64,000 bases of DNA. Origin: Gallionella sp. GTDB lineage: Bacteria; Pseudomonadota; Gammaproteobacteria; Burkholderiales; Gallionellaceae. The position numbers and the translations under genes were made by a program. The first letter of the stretch is position 1. Each line of letters begins with the position of its first letter. Shown here one piece after another: positions 19,684 through 31,146 of the stretch. Where the stretch lies: assembly GCA_028714895.1 (NCBI GenBank), contig JAQTLM010000001.1, positions 124,001 through 188,000 of the forward strand. The letters are read 5' to 3'. The notes below the pieces were generated by a model that was not told the DNA's origin, ran no database searches, and worked only from the letters and a program-made list of their open reading frames with translations.

Positions 19684-20781
19684 ATGATTCAGAGAGTCGC
19701 TGTCTTCATCCTGCTGTTAACCGCCAGCCTGGCCGCTGGCGCTCGCGACCTGCCCCTGGACAAGATCAAGCTGCCGCCCGGTTTTAAAATCACCCTCTAT
19801 GCCGACAACGTGCCGGGCGCGCGCTCGATGGCGCTGAGCCCGGACGGCACGCTGTTCGTCGGTACGCGTGGTTCCAGGGTTTACGCGCTGCCCAATCGCA
19901 GTCTGGGCAAGCGGGCGGAGCAGGTCATCCTTCTCGCCGATGACCTCGACACGCCGAACGGCGTGGCGTTCCGCGACGGCGCGCTGTATGTGGCGGAGGT
20001 GAGCCGCATCCTACGCTTCGACGCCATCGAGGCCAGGCTGCGCAATCCGCCCAGGCCGGTGGTGGTGAACGACCGCTTCCCCGGCGACGCCCAGCACGGC
20101 TGGAAATTCATCCGCTTCGGGCCGGACGGGTTGCTGTATGTGCCGGTGGGTGCGCCGTGCAACATCTGCGAGCCCGACCCGGCGCGCTATGCCGCGATCT
20201 TCCGTATGCAGCCGGATGGTTCCGCGCTGGAACAATATGCGCACGGCGTGCGCAACACGGTGGGCTTTGACTGGAATCCCGACACCAACGAACTGTGGTT
20301 CACCGACAACGGGCGCGACTGGCTGGGCAACAACGCGCCGCCGGACGAACTGAATCATGCGCCGCGCCCCGGCATGCATTTCGGCTACCCCTATTGCCAC
20401 GGGAAGGCGGTTGCCGACGACGAATTCGGCGGCAAGCGCGCCTGCGACGAATTTACCCCGGCCGCGCTGGAGCTCGGCCCGCATGTGGCGTCGCTGGGGA
20501 TGCGCTTCTACACCGGCAGGATGTTCCCGGAAAGTTACCGCAAGCAGATATTCATCGCCGAACACGGCTCGTGGAACCGCCTGCCGCCGATCGGCTACCG
20601 CATCACGCTGGTGCGATTGCGCAACGGGCAGGCGGCGAGTTACGAGGTGTTCGCGGAAGGCTGGCTTGGCGGGCTGACCGCGTGGGGCCGCCCGGTGGAT
20701 GTGCAGGTGATGCCGGACGGCGCGCTGCTGGTGTCGGACGATAAGGCGGGGGTGATCTACCGCATCAGCTACGGCGAATAG
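19684..20781 (+). CDS. Periplasmic sorbosone/glucose dehydrogenase-like beta-propeller
   Basis: Probably a soluble PQQ-dependent aldose or sorbosone dehydrogenase-like protein; the substrate is unknown. The 365-residue protein has a cleavable signal peptide (MIQRVAVFILLLTASLAAG, cleavage near GARD), starts LPPGFKITLYADNVPGARSM, and shows the beta-propeller repeats and conserved elements of the GSDH family (GSRVYALPN, PNGVAFRDGALYVAE, HGVRNTVGFDWNP, IFIAEHGSWNR, RPVDVQVMPDGALLVSDD). GGAGG precedes the ATG closely. It is a single-gene unit, followed by a palindromic repeat. A role in sugar oxidation is family knowledge only. Confidence 0.85.
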   Translation: MIQRVAVFILLLTASLAAGARDLPLDKIKLPPGFKITLYADNVPGARSMALSPDGTLFVGTRGSRVYALPNRSLGKRAEQVILLADDLDTPNGVAFRDGALYVAEVSRILRFDAIEARLRNPPRPVVVNDRFPGDAQHGWKFIRFGPDGLLYVPVGAPCNICEPDPARYAAIFRMQPDGSALEQYAHGVRNTVGFDWNPDTNELWFTDNGRDWLGNNAPPDELNHAPRPGMHFGYPYCHGKAVADDEFGGKRACDEFTPAALELGPHVASLGMRFYTGRMFPESYRKQIFIAEHGSWNRLPPIGYRITLVRLRNGQAASYEVFAEGWLGGLTAWGRPVDVQVMPDGALLVSDDKAGVIYRISYGE

Positions 20782-20799
20782 CCGGTCAGGAATCGAGCG

Positions 20800-20882
20800 T
20801 AGCCCGGATGAAATGCAATGGAATCCGGGGCAATTTTGGGAACAGCCACTGTCCCGGATTCCGCTTCGCTTCATCCGGGCTA
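20800..20882. repeat. tagcccggatgaa-type palindromic repeat
   Basis: Arms tagcccggatgaa (20800-20812) and its complement (20870-20882) with inner pairing of aatccgggg / tcccggatt. This is a common intergenic REP-like element. The remaining gap (20883-21021) shows nothing convincing. Confidence 0.75.
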
Positions 20883-21021
20883 CATGTCTACGCCGAGATA
20901 GATGCTGGCGCACTCAATCTGGTAGTCAACAGCAAGGGTATTATGGAATTGATTCTCTCACCCGCAGGGGCACGGGTGTGGCGGGCTTTATCATAAGGGG
21001 CGGCGTATTTTCCGTTACCCG

Positions 21022-21432
21022 TCAGGAAGCCTTCAGCTGAACCAGTTCCCCGTCGCGGTTAAACGCGAGGTAGTTGCTGATATTGCCGTCCTTGATGGAC
21101 TGGACCATCGTTTTCAGCGGCTGTTCGGCTTCGTCGCTGCCCGTCGCAACTCCGGGTTTTCCGGACATGCAGGCCACAAACGCGATATCCCATTCTGTTC
21201 CCGTCTGGCGGGATTCATCGACCAAGGCGGCAAAGCTGCTGCGCTCGCTTGCCAGTTTATCGACGCACATGACCGGCGTCAGGGTGCCGCCTTGCCGCGC
21301 CTTGAATTGCTCCTGCTGGTCTTTGGTGTGGTCGCCCGGCAACTCGGCCTGGGTAAATACAAACAGCATACGTTGCGGCTCGGGCTGCGCATTGGCGGCG
21401 TTCAGTAAATCTTCGTAACTCGATATGTTCAT
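21022..21432 (-). CDS. Conserved hypothetical protein
   Basis: A 136-residue cytoplasmic protein, no transmembrane segment or signal peptide, starting MNISSYEDLLNAANAQPEPQ from the ATG at 21432; an upstream Met at 21456 is less likely. It has a conserved LFVFTQAELPGD and VMCVDKLASE. Similar small betaproteobacterial proteins have, as I recall, been labelled as a ribonucleotide reductase alpha subunit, which cannot be right at this size and without radical or active-site cysteines. Function unknown. It lies downstream of ppx on the same strand with about a 95-bp gap. Confidence 0.7.
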   Translation of the reverse strand: MNISSYEDLLNAANAQPEPQRMLFVFTQAELPGDHTKDQQEQFKARQGGTLTPVMCVDKLASERSSFAALVDESRQTGTEWDIAFVACMSGKPGVATGSDEAEQPLKTMVQSIKDGNISNYLAFNRDGELVQLKAS

Positions 21433-21526
21433 GGCGTACAGGTCTTTCGATAACAAACAGCCGCGAATTATATTTCACTATCGCCGCATAACCCAGCAGC
21501 AAATGCTGCTTGTTCCGGCTGGTGCG

Positions 21527-23002
21527 CTATTCCTCCATTATTTGCAGGCTCACATCCAAGGTTTTCCACTGCTTGACTTCTTCCTGCAACGCGGTTTCGG
21601 TCAGGGAGTTTTGTGCCAGCCAGCCAGCGTCTATCGAGAGGTGGAATTTGGTGCCGCTGAAACTTCCGCGCAATGCGGGCAAACCGATGTCGCTGCGGTT
21701 GCGGTAGAACAGCACCGCAAGGCGCAGGCTCATCGCCAGCACGCAGTCTTCGGTATTTTTCAGTTGCCCTTGCAGCTTGTCCAAGTTGCCGCGCTGCGCC
21801 AGCGCCAGCAGGCTCAGGCGCGCCTGTTCCTTTTTTGAAAAGCCCGGCATGTCGGCATTGGCGAGGATGTAGGCGGTGTGTTTGTGATAGCCGCTGTGCG
21901 CGACGCTGATGCCGATCTCGTGCAGTCTGGCCGTCCAGCCGAGCATGTGCAGCGCGGCCTCGCCGGCTTCGTCGCCGAGAAATTGCTGCGCAAACAGGTG
22001 CGCCAGCCGCGCCACGCGCCCGGCCTGCCTGGCATCAACGCGGTAGCGCTGCTTGAATTGCCGCACCGTGACATCGCGCATATCGTTGTCGTGAAAACGC
22101 CCCAACAGGTCATACAGCACGCCTTCGCGCAACGCGCCGAGCGCGGGCTGCATTTGCTCGATTTCAAGTTCGCAAAAAGCGGCGTACATGATGGCAAAAC
22201 CGCCGGGCAAGACCGGTATACGCTCCGCGCGCAGCCCGGCCATGGCGAGCTTGCGCGTATCGCCGGCCTTGACCAGATCGGCGCGCAATTTTTCCAGGCC
22301 GTCGCGCGTGATGCCGCTTTTGCTGTAGCCGTTCTGCTCAAGTATGTCGCACAACACCCGGGCCGTACCGGATGAGCCAAGCGCGTGTTGCCATTGCCCC
22401 CGGTAGTCGGCGGCAATGATCTGCAATTCAATGCGCGCGGCAAGCTCCGCCTGCTTGAGATTTTGTTTGGTGATTTTTCCGCCGGGAAAAAAACGCAGGC
22501 TGTAGCTGACGCAGCCCATGTACAGGCTTTCCAGCTTGAGCGGCTTGAGCCCGTTGCCGATGATGAATTCGGTGGAGCCGCCGCCGATGTCGATCACCAG
22601 CCGGTTGTCCTGCGATTGCGGCAAGCCATGCGCCACGCCGAGGTAAATCAGGCGCGCTTCTTCGCGTCCGGCGATGACTTCTATCGGGAACCCCAGGATA
22701 TGTTCGGCTTGCGGAATGAAGTCGGCGGCATTCCTGGCGACGCGCAGCGAGTTGGTGCCCACCGTGCGCACCGCTTCGCGCGGCAGATCGCGCAGGCGTT
22801 CGGCAAATCGCCCCAGTGTGGCGAGGGCGCGCTGTTGCGCTTCGGCATCAAGATATTTGTCGGCTGTGAGTCCGGCGGCAAGGTGTACCGGTTCGCGCAG
22901 TCCGTCCAGCATGTAGAGCTGGTTGCCTTCGACCCGCGCAATTTGCAGCCGGAAGCTGTTCGACCCGAGGTCTACGGCGGCGAGGATGGGTTGCTGCTGC
23001 AC
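21527..23002 (-). CDS. ppx: Exopolyphosphatase (Ppx/GppA family)
   Basis: Hydrolyses inorganic polyphosphate (or pppGpp) processively. The 491-residue protein has ASKHA-fold phosphate motifs AAVDLGSNSFRL (residues 8-19) and VIDIGGGSTEFIIGNG, and a C-terminal HD-like helical domain (LHEIGISVAHSGYHKHTAYI). Length is normal. Its start overlaps the end of phoU by a single base, so ppx and phoU form one unit for phosphate and polyphosphate homeostasis. GppA activity cannot be excluded, as the families are hard to separate by eye. Confidence 0.94.
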   Translation of the reverse strand: MQQQPILAAVDLGSNSFRLQIARVEGNQLYMLDGLREPVHLAAGLTADKYLDAEAQQRALATLGRFAERLRDLPREAVRTVGTNSLRVARNAADFIPQAEHILGFPIEVIAGREEARLIYLGVAHGLPQSQDNRLVIDIGGGSTEFIIGNGLKPLKLESLYMGCVSYSLRFFPGGKITKQNLKQAELAARIELQIIAADYRGQWQHALGSSGTARVLCDILEQNGYSKSGITRDGLEKLRADLVKAGDTRKLAMAGLRAERIPVLPGGFAIMYAAFCELEIEQMQPALGALREGVLYDLLGRFHDNDMRDVTVRQFKQRYRVDARQAGRVARLAHLFAQQFLGDEAGEAALHMLGWTARLHEIGISVAHSGYHKHTAYILANADMPGFSKKEQARLSLLALAQRGNLDKLQGQLKNTEDCVLAMSLRLAVLFYRNRSDIGLPALRGSFSGTKFHLSIDAGWLAQNSLTETALQEEVKQWKTLDVSLQIMEE

Positions 23003-23709
23003 TACTGCTGAATTTCGCGGTCGATTTCGTCTACGGTCACATGGCGCACATCACGCCCCTTGACCATGTAGATGACGTATTCGGACATATTTTTTGCATG
23101 GTCGCCGATGCGCTCGATCGCTTTTGCGACGAACAGGATTTCCAGCGAAGTGGAAATGGTGCGCGGGTCTTCCATCATGAAGGTAATGAGATAGCGCATG
23201 ATGGCGCGAAATTCATCGTCCACCTGTTCATCCAGGCGCACCACTTGCGCGGCCATCGCCACATCCAGCCGCGCAAAGGCATCGAGGGATTTGCGCAGCA
23301 TGTCCAGCGCCAGGTCGGCGGCATGCTTGATCTCGTGATAGCGCGGCAGGTTGAGCGTACTTTTCTGCGACAGCAGTTTGGCCATGCGCGCGATTTTCTC
23401 GGCTTCGTCGCCGATGCGCTCCAAGTCGGTGATGGTCTTGACCACGGCCATCACCAGGCGCAGATCGCCCGCTGTCGGCTGGCGGCGCGCAATCACCTGG
23501 CTGCAGCTTTCGTCGATCTTCACTTCCATGGCGTTGACACGATGATCGTCATCGATCACCCGTGTCATCAATGCCACGTCGCCACCCAGCAGCGATTCCA
23601 CCGCGCTCTTGACCTGGCTTTCCACCAGGCCGCCCATTTGCAACACGTTGGCGCGGATGGCCTCGAGCTCGGCATCGAACTGGCGGGAGATATGATAATT
23701 ATTGCCCAT
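23002..23709 (-). CDS. phoU: Phosphate-signalling protein PhoU
   Basis: PhoU represses the phosphate regulon through PhoR and the Pst transporter. The 235-residue all-helical protein shows two PhoU repeats with the conserved metal-binding acidic patches ERIGDEAEKIARMA and ERIGDHAKNMSEYVIYM. It begins MGNNYHISRQFDAELEAI. Co-transcribed with ppx (overlapping by one base). No pst genes are present in the window. Confidence 0.96.
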   Translation of the reverse strand: MGNNYHISRQFDAELEAIRANVLQMGGLVESQVKSAVESLLGGDVALMTRVIDDDHRVNAMEVKIDESCSQVIARRQPTAGDLRLVMAVVKTITDLERIGDEAEKIARMAKLLSQKSTLNLPRYHEIKHAADLALDMLRKSLDAFARLDVAMAAQVVRLDEQVDDEFRAIMRYLITFMMEDPRTISTSLEILFVAKAIERIGDHAKNMSEYVIYMVKGRDVRHVTVDEIDREIQQ

Positions 23710-23755
23710 GCTGTCATTCCTCGAAATAATTGACCATGTAGTGTAAACGGCAAAT

Positions 23756-23783
23756 GTGAAGGTTGGATGACACCATCCTTCAC
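23756..23783. other. Hairpin between phoU and rpiA
   Basis: gtgaaggttgg and ccatccttcac form an 11-bp stem with one mismatch. It lies just after rpiA on the minus strand but lacks a U-run, so termination is uncertain. Confidence 0.35.
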
Positions 23784-23794
23784 CCCAAGAGCAT

Positions 23795-26357
<2,563 letters not shown>

Positions 26358-26415
26358 AAGGTTATGAAAAATTCTGCTGCGCTCGCGACGAATTTTTCTA
26401 CAACCTTTGAGCGGC

Positions 26416-26421
26416 TATAAT
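26416..26421 (+). promoter_or_regulatory. Candidate -10 box for ridA
   Basis: Perfect TATAAT 29 bp before the ridA ATG; no clear -35 box can be named. Confidence 0.4.
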
Positions 26422-26449
26422 CTCACCCTGATTTTTGACGGAGCAAACC

Positions 26450-26836
26450 ATGGCAAACAAAAAATTCATCCAGACCCCCGACGCGCCTGCCGCGATCGGC
26501 ACCTATTCGCAAGCCGTGCGCGTCGACCACACCGTGTATCTTTCCGGCCAGATCGGCCTCGATCCGACCTCCATGCAGATGGTGGAGGGCATCGACGCGC
26601 AGATCCATCGCGTGTTCCAGAACATGCGCGCGGTTGCGACTGCGGCGGGCGGCAGCATGGACGATGTGGTGAAGATCAACATCTTCCTCACCGACCTCGC
26701 CCACTTCGCCAGGGTGAACGAGACCATGGCGACCTATTTCCACCAGCCCTATCCGGCGCGCGCCGCCGTGGGTGTCGCCTCGCTGCCGCGCGGCGCATTG
26801 ATCGAGGCGGATGGGGTGATGTATTTGCAGGACTAA
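26450..26836 (+). CDS. ridA: Rid-family (YjgF/YER057c/UK114) protein
   Basis: RidA-type proteins hydrolyse reactive enamine/imine intermediates from PLP enzymes. The 128-residue protein from the ATG at 26450 starts [20 protein letters not shown], with [24 protein letters not shown] and a C-terminal [19 protein letters not shown]. In archetypal RidA the segment VEVARLPK carries the carboxylate-binding Arg; here the aligned residue looks like Ser (VASLPRG), so deaminase activity is not assured. It is the gene before recG, with 120 bp between. Confidence 0.88.
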   Translation: MANKKFIQTPDAPAAIGTYSQAVRVDHTVYLSGQIGLDPTSMQMVEGIDAQIHRVFQNMRAVATAAGGSMDDVVKINIFLTDLAHFARVNETMATYFHQPYPARAAVGVASLPRGALIEADGVMYLQD

Positions 26837-26956
26837 GCCGTCTGCAGATTCCACAAATTTCGCAAATTGCCACAGATTTTTAAATTGAAAGAAATATGGC
26901 CTCTCGATGGATTCGATCCATTTGCGTAATCTGCGAACGCCGGTCTTTTGTTTTCA

Positions 26957-29068
26957 ATGAAACCGCCTGCCAAAATCTCCCCCGCGACGCTGGCCAGGCT
27001 CGCCAAGCTCGGCATCCATCATCGCTCCGACCTGCTGCTGCATCTGCCGTTGCGCTATGAGGATGAGACCCATCTTGCGCCGATTGCCACATTGCAACCC
27101 GGCATGAACGTGCAGGTGCAGGGCGTCATCACGCACAGTGCAGTGGCCTTCCGACCGCGCCGCACTCTGGTTTGCCGTCTGCAGGATAACGGCAGCGAAC
27201 TGTATTTGCGCTTCCTGAACTTTTATCCCAGCCAGCAGAAGCAGCTTGCGGAAGGCAAACAGATACGCGCCGTCGGCGAGGCGCGCATGGGCTACTACGG
27301 GCTGGAGATGGTGCACCCGAAGTGCCGCGCGGTGGATGACGACACGCCGCTGCAACCAAGCCTCACGCCGGTCTACCCGACCACCGCCGGGCTGTCGCAG
27401 GCCGTGTTGCGCAAACTGATCGTCAACGCGCTGGACACGTTGCCGCTGGCTGAGACCCTGCCGGACGTGCTGCTGCAAAAAATGAAACTGGCCGGTTTCG
27501 CCGACAGCGTTCGTTTGCTGCACAATCCGCCGCCGGACGTTTCGGCAGCCAGTCTGGAACAGCGCAGCCATGCGGCGTGGCGGCGCATCAAGTTCGACGA
27601 GTTGCTGGCGCAGCAACTGTCGATGCGCGCGTATCACCGCGAGCGCGGCAAGCGTGCCGCGCCAAAGCTCGCACCGCAGCACCGGCTCACTGCGCAGCTG
27701 ATAAAAGATCTGCCGTTCGCGCTGACCAGCGCGCAACAAAAGGTGTATGCCGAGATCGGCCGCGACCTCGCGCAGCCGCACCCGATGCAGCGCCTGCTGC
27801 TCGGCGATGTCGGCAGCGGCAAGACAGTTGTCGCGGCGCTTGCCGCGTTGCAGGTGATCGAGAACGGCTACCAGGTCGCCTTCATGGCGCCGACCGAGAT
27901 CCTCGCCGAGCAGCATTACCTCAAGTTGCGCGACTGGCTCGCGCCGCTGGGCATTGCGCCGGTGTGGCTGTCCGGCAGTCTGAAGAAGAAGGAGAAACAG
28001 CTCGCCGCCGAACGCATCGCCAGTGGCGAAACGCTGCTGGCCATCGGCACGCACGCGCTATTTCAGGAGCAGGTCAGCTTTCACCAGCTCGGCCTGACGA
28101 TCGTGGACGAGCAGCACAAGTTCGGCGTGCAGCAACGGCTCGCGCTGCGCAACAAGGGAAAATTAGACGTGGGCCGGGCCGCTTCGACAGGCTCGGGACA
28201 TGCTTCAGCCCGACATGTCGGGTTAAAACCCGATCTGCAGATGATGGAACCTCACCAGTTAATGATGAGTGCGACACCGATTCCGCGCACCTTGGCGATG
28301 AGCTATTACGCCGATCTGGATGTGTCGGTGATCGATGAATTGCCGCCCGGACGCATGCCGGTGGTTACCAAGTTGGCCAGTGATACGCGCCGCGAAGAAG
28401 TATTTGCCAAGGTACGCGTCGCGTGTCTGGAAGGGCGGCAGGCCTACTGGGTCTGTCCGCTGATCGATGAATCCGAAGCGCTGCAATTGCAGACCGCGAT
28501 CGAGACGCATGAAACCTTGCGCGCCGCCTTTCCCGAACTCAAAGTCGGGCTGGCGCATGGCAAATTGGACAGTGCCGAGAAAGCGCGCGTGATGGCGGCA
28601 TTCAAGGCGGGTGAGTTGCAACTGCTGGTCGCCACTACCGTCATCGAAGTCGGCGTGGATGTGCCAAACGCCAGTCTGATGGTGATCGACCACGCCGAGC
28701 GTATGGGGCTGGCGCAATTGCACCAGTTGCGCGGACGGGTGGGGCGCGGCGTGGCGCAGAGCCTGTGCATTCTGCTTTACCAGCAGCCGCTTTCCGAACT
28801 GGCGCGGGCGCGCCTGAAAATCATTTTTGAGAACAGCGACGGCTTCGTCATCGCCCAGCAGGATTTACAATTGCGCGGCCCGGGTGAGCTACTAGGCGCG
28901 CGGCAAAGCGGTGTGGCGATGCTGCGCTTTGCCGACATCGGCACAGATGAAGATTTGTTGAATCATGCGCGGCAAGCAGCCGATGAATTGCTGCGCGATT
29001 TTCCCGATGCGGCGCAAGGGCATTTGCAGCGCTGGATGGCAAACAAACATGACTACTTGCACGCCTGA
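26957..29068 (+). CDS. recG: ATP-dependent DNA helicase RecG with in-frame insertion
   Basis: Remodels stalled forks and branched DNA. The 703-residue protein has the N-terminal wedge/OB domain (VQGVITHSAVAFRPRRTLVC), Walker A GDVGSGKTVVAALAAL, the DExH box IVDEQHKFGVQQRL, motif III MMSATPIPRTLAMSYY, and the C-terminal helicase lobe ending with LRGRVGRGVAQSLCILLY. I use the ATG at 26957; a TTG is just upstream. Between the DExH box and motif III about 20-25 extra residues (GRAASTGSGHASARHVG and on) are encoded by repeat sequence. ubiC follows with a 20-bp overlap. Confidence 0.96.
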   Translation: MKPPAKISPATLARLAKLGIHHRSDLLLHLPLRYEDETHLAPIATLQPGMNVQVQGVITHSAVAFRPRRTLVCRLQDNGSELYLRFLNFYPSQQKQLAEGKQIRAVGEARMGYYGLEMVHPKCRAVDDDTPLQPSLTPVYPTTAGLSQAVLRKLIVNALDTLPLAETLPDVLLQKMKLAGFADSVRLLHNPPPDVSAASLEQRSHAAWRRIKFDELLAQQLSMRAYHRERGKRAAPKLAPQHRLTAQLIKDLPFALTSAQQKVYAEIGRDLAQPHPMQRLLLGDVGSGKTVVAALAALQVIENGYQVAFMAPTEILAEQHYLKLRDWLAPLGIAPVWLSGSLKKKEKQLAAERIASGETLLAIGTHALFQEQVSFHQLGLTIVDEQHKFGVQQRLALRNKGKLDVGRAASTGSGHASARHVGLKPDLQMMEPHQLMMSATPIPRTLAMSYYADLDVSVIDELPPGRMPVVTKLASDTRREEVFAKVRVACLEGRQAYWVCPLIDESEALQLQTAIETHETLRAAFPELKVGLAHGKLDSAEKARVMAAFKAGELQLLVATTVIEVGVDVPNASLMVIDHAERMGLAQLHQLRGRVGRGVAQSLCILLYQQPLSELARARLKIIFENSDGFVIAQQDLQLRGPGELLGARQSGVAMLRFADIGTDEDLLNHARQAADELLRDFPDAAQGHLQRWMANKHDYLHA
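28175..28240 (+). repeat. Dispersed repeat inserted in frame in recG
   Basis: ccgcttcgacaggctcggga and two more bases at 28179-28200 match the reverse complement of 14017-14038 with one mismatch. A small hairpin cccgacatgtcggg follows. The boundaries are approximate; the reading frame is kept. Confidence 0.7.
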
Positions 29069-29600
29069 CAAATTTTGGCACGGCGCGGCGCTGGGATGCG
29101 AAGCCGATCTCGTACCCTGGCTGCGCGATCACGGTTCGCTGACGCAACGTATTAAGCAACGCTGCATCCGCTTCTCGGTGCGTGGTGTGCGCAGCGGCCT
29201 GGCGTGCATTGCACCGGATGAAGCCGTCCTGCTGGGTGTCGCCCCGCAGCATCTCGCTTGGTCACGCGAAGTATTCTTGTACGCTGACGGCCAGCCCGTA
29301 GTATTCGCGCACAGCGCGTGCGCGCGGCAATATTTGCGCGGTGCATGGTCTGCCGTGCGCGGTCTGGGTAACAAGCCGCTGGGCGCGTTGCTGTTCGCGC
29401 ATCCGCTGGTGGAGCGCAAGCAGTTGCATTACAAGGCGTTGCGTAGCGTACACCCGTTATATCAGCGCGCGGCTGCTGTGCTAAGCAATCCGCCGGGCAG
29501 GTTATGGGCACGCCGCTCGCTGTTTTATTTGCATGATGCGCCGCTGCTGGTGACGGAAGTTTTTTTGCCGGAAATTTTGCGCCTTGCCAAACCAGCATGA
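29049..29600 (+). CDS. ubiC: Chorismate-pyruvate lyase
   Basis: Converts chorismate to 4-hydroxybenzoate and pyruvate, the entry to ubiquinone synthesis. The 183-residue protein from the ATG at 29049 starts MTTCTPDKFWHGAALG and contains the UbiC features SLTQRIKQRC (Arg), REVFLYADGQPVVFAHS, GALLFAHPLVERKQL and the C-terminal SLFYLHDAPLLVTEVFLPE. The start lies within the end of recG. No ubiA follows in this window; the next gene is convergent. Confidence 0.88.
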   Translation: MTTCTPDKFWHGAALGCEADLVPWLRDHGSLTQRIKQRCIRFSVRGVRSGLACIAPDEAVLLGVAPQHLAWSREVFLYADGQPVVFAHSACARQYLRGAWSAVRGLGNKPLGALLFAHPLVERKQLHYKALRSVHPLYQRAAAVLSNPPGRLWARRSLFYLHDAPLLVTEVFLPEILRLAKPA

Positions 29601-29674
29601 AGTGGGTCAAGCAGGCAAGCCGCGTAGCGGCTGCTCGCAAAATTTTTTGAGTAGGTACACGGTGCGCCGCGCAC

Positions 29675-30097
29675 CTACTCTTTCGTTTCGACCATCTTTT
29701 TTAGCGCGAGCTTGAGCGGCGAGTCGCCCAGGGTCTGACTGAGCTCATTCAGCGCGTCCCGCGCTGTTTTGCCGAGTTTGCGGGGGATGGATACGGGATG
29801 GCTGCGATGGAAGGAAACTTGCACCTTGACGCGGATTCCGCTAACCTCGCAGCCCCTGTTTTGCAACATAACAATAAGTTCCGGCACAAGTTGGCGCAAT
29901 TTCGCGGCGAAAGCGGCGTTGGCAACGGCGACGCTGAGTGTGCCGGATTGCAGGCCCAATACCTGGCTGGACTGCGCAAGATGGGGGGGCGCAACACCGA
30001 TAAAATGGCGATGCAAGGCCGATAAGGCTTGAGCCTTGGCCAACAGCGGACGTAGTTCTTGATTGCCGCTTAATAGTGATTTGAATCGTTGCGCCAC
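29675..30097 (-). CDS. DciA-like (DUF721) protein
   Basis: DUF721/DciA proteins act as replicative-helicase loaders or helicase-interacting factors in bacteria lacking DnaC. The 140-residue protein shows the DciA core (PPHLAQSSQVLGLQSGTLSV, then AKLRQLVPELIVML). Its place next to the M23 peptidase and secA is conserved in betaproteobacteria and supports the call. No membrane segment. It diverges from the M23 gene with a 32-bp gap. Confidence 0.8.
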   Translation of the reverse strand: MAQRFKSLLSGNQELRPLLAKAQALSALHRHFIGVAPPHLAQSSQVLGLQSGTLSVAVANAAFAAKLRQLVPELIVMLQNRGCEVSGIRVKVQVSFHRSHPVSIPRKLGKTARDALNELSQTLGDSPLKLALKKMVETKE

Positions 30098-30129
30098 AAG
30101 TTTTTACGATTACATGAGAAGGGGGAAGC

Positions 30130-31050
30130 ATGAATATTATTCTAGTTTCCAATCGCCTGGCAAAAACTCGCAGTATTACGCTGGGCGGCTGGCAGTTGCT
30201 GTTCATGCTGTTGCTGCTGTCCGGGCTGGTGTGGACTGCGGCGTTCACGTTGCAGTACACGCTGGTGCGCTTTGCGCCGGAAGGCTTGAGCGACGGAGTG
30301 CGTACTCTGTTGTCCAAAATACAGAGCGACGAGCAGCAAAAACAGCAGTCCTATGTGCATAACAGCCTGGATGCCATGGCGGCCAGGGTTGGCCAGATGC
30401 AGGCACAGATGCAGCGCCTGGACGCGCTTGGCGCGCGCTTAGCCAAGCTGACTGGCATGAAGCCGGAGGAATTCAAGTTTGATCAACCGCCCGCGCAGGG
30501 CGGGCCGCTGGTCGCTTTGCCTGCGCAGGAAATGTCGGTGAACAGCTTGGAGCAGCAATTGAATAGATTGACCCGGGAGGTCAATGATCGCAGCGACAAG
30601 CTGTTGGCCTTGGAAACCATGCTGTTGCAGAATCAATTGAGCCGCAAGTTGCTGCCGTCGATACCGCCGATCACCGAGGGGTTCTATTCGTCGAATTTTG
30701 GCTGGCGTCTGGATCCTTTTACCGGCGCAAATGCCATGCATGAAGGCGTCGATTATATGGTTCAGGCAGGGACGGCAATTCGCGCCTCGGCAGGCGGTGT
30801 GGTGGCCTATTCTGACCAGCATCCCCAGTATGGTAATATGATCGAAATTGATCACGGCAATGACATTGTGACGCGTTACGCGCATGCCTCGCGATTGCTG
30901 GTGAAAGTTGGCCAAGTGGTGCGGCGCGGCGAGAAAATTGCCGAAGTCGGCAGCACCGGGCGTTCCACCGGCAATCACTTGCACTTTGAAGTCCGCTATA
31001 AAGGCATCGCCCAGAATCCCGTGCGTTTCTTGCAAAAAACCGCCAGTTAA
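30130..31050 (+). CDS. M23-family peptidoglycan endopeptidase, membrane-anchored
   Basis: LytM-type Zn metallopeptidase or regulator acting on peptidoglycan in the periplasm. The 306-residue protein has an N-terminal transmembrane anchor (about residues 20-45), a coiled-coil segment (QMQAQMQRLDALGARL; LEQQLNRLTREVNDRSDKLL) and a C-terminal M23 domain with FGWRLDPFTG, MHEGVDYMVQAGT (H and D ligands) and GNHLHFEVRYKG (HxH). The zinc ligands appear present, so it may be active. It precedes secA, as in other betaproteobacteria. Confidence 0.92.
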   Translation: MNIILVSNRLAKTRSITLGGWQLLFMLLLLSGLVWTAAFTLQYTLVRFAPEGLSDGVRTLLSKIQSDEQQKQQSYVHNSLDAMAARVGQMQAQMQRLDALGARLAKLTGMKPEEFKFDQPPAQGGPLVALPAQEMSVNSLEQQLNRLTREVNDRSDKLLALETMLLQNQLSRKLLPSIPPITEGFYSSNFGWRLDPFTGANAMHEGVDYMVQAGTAIRASAGGVVAYSDQHPQYGNMIEIDHGNDIVTRYAHASRLLVKVGQVVRRGEKIAEVGSTGRSTGNHLHFEVRYKGIAQNPVRFLQKTAS

Positions 31051-31069
31051 CAGGGTGAAAAATATTGGT

Positions 31070-31102
31070 GAGGGTGAGGTGATGATTAGCCTCACCCTTT
31101 AT
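31070..31102 (+). terminator. Hairpin terminator before secA
   Basis: agggtgagg (31071-31079) pairs with cctcaccct, followed by ttattattt, 20 bp after the M23 gene stop. Confidence 0.65.
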
Positions 31103-31146
31103 TATTTGCAGTTGAAAGCTTCAATTATTTCGTAGTTTGGAAAAAC

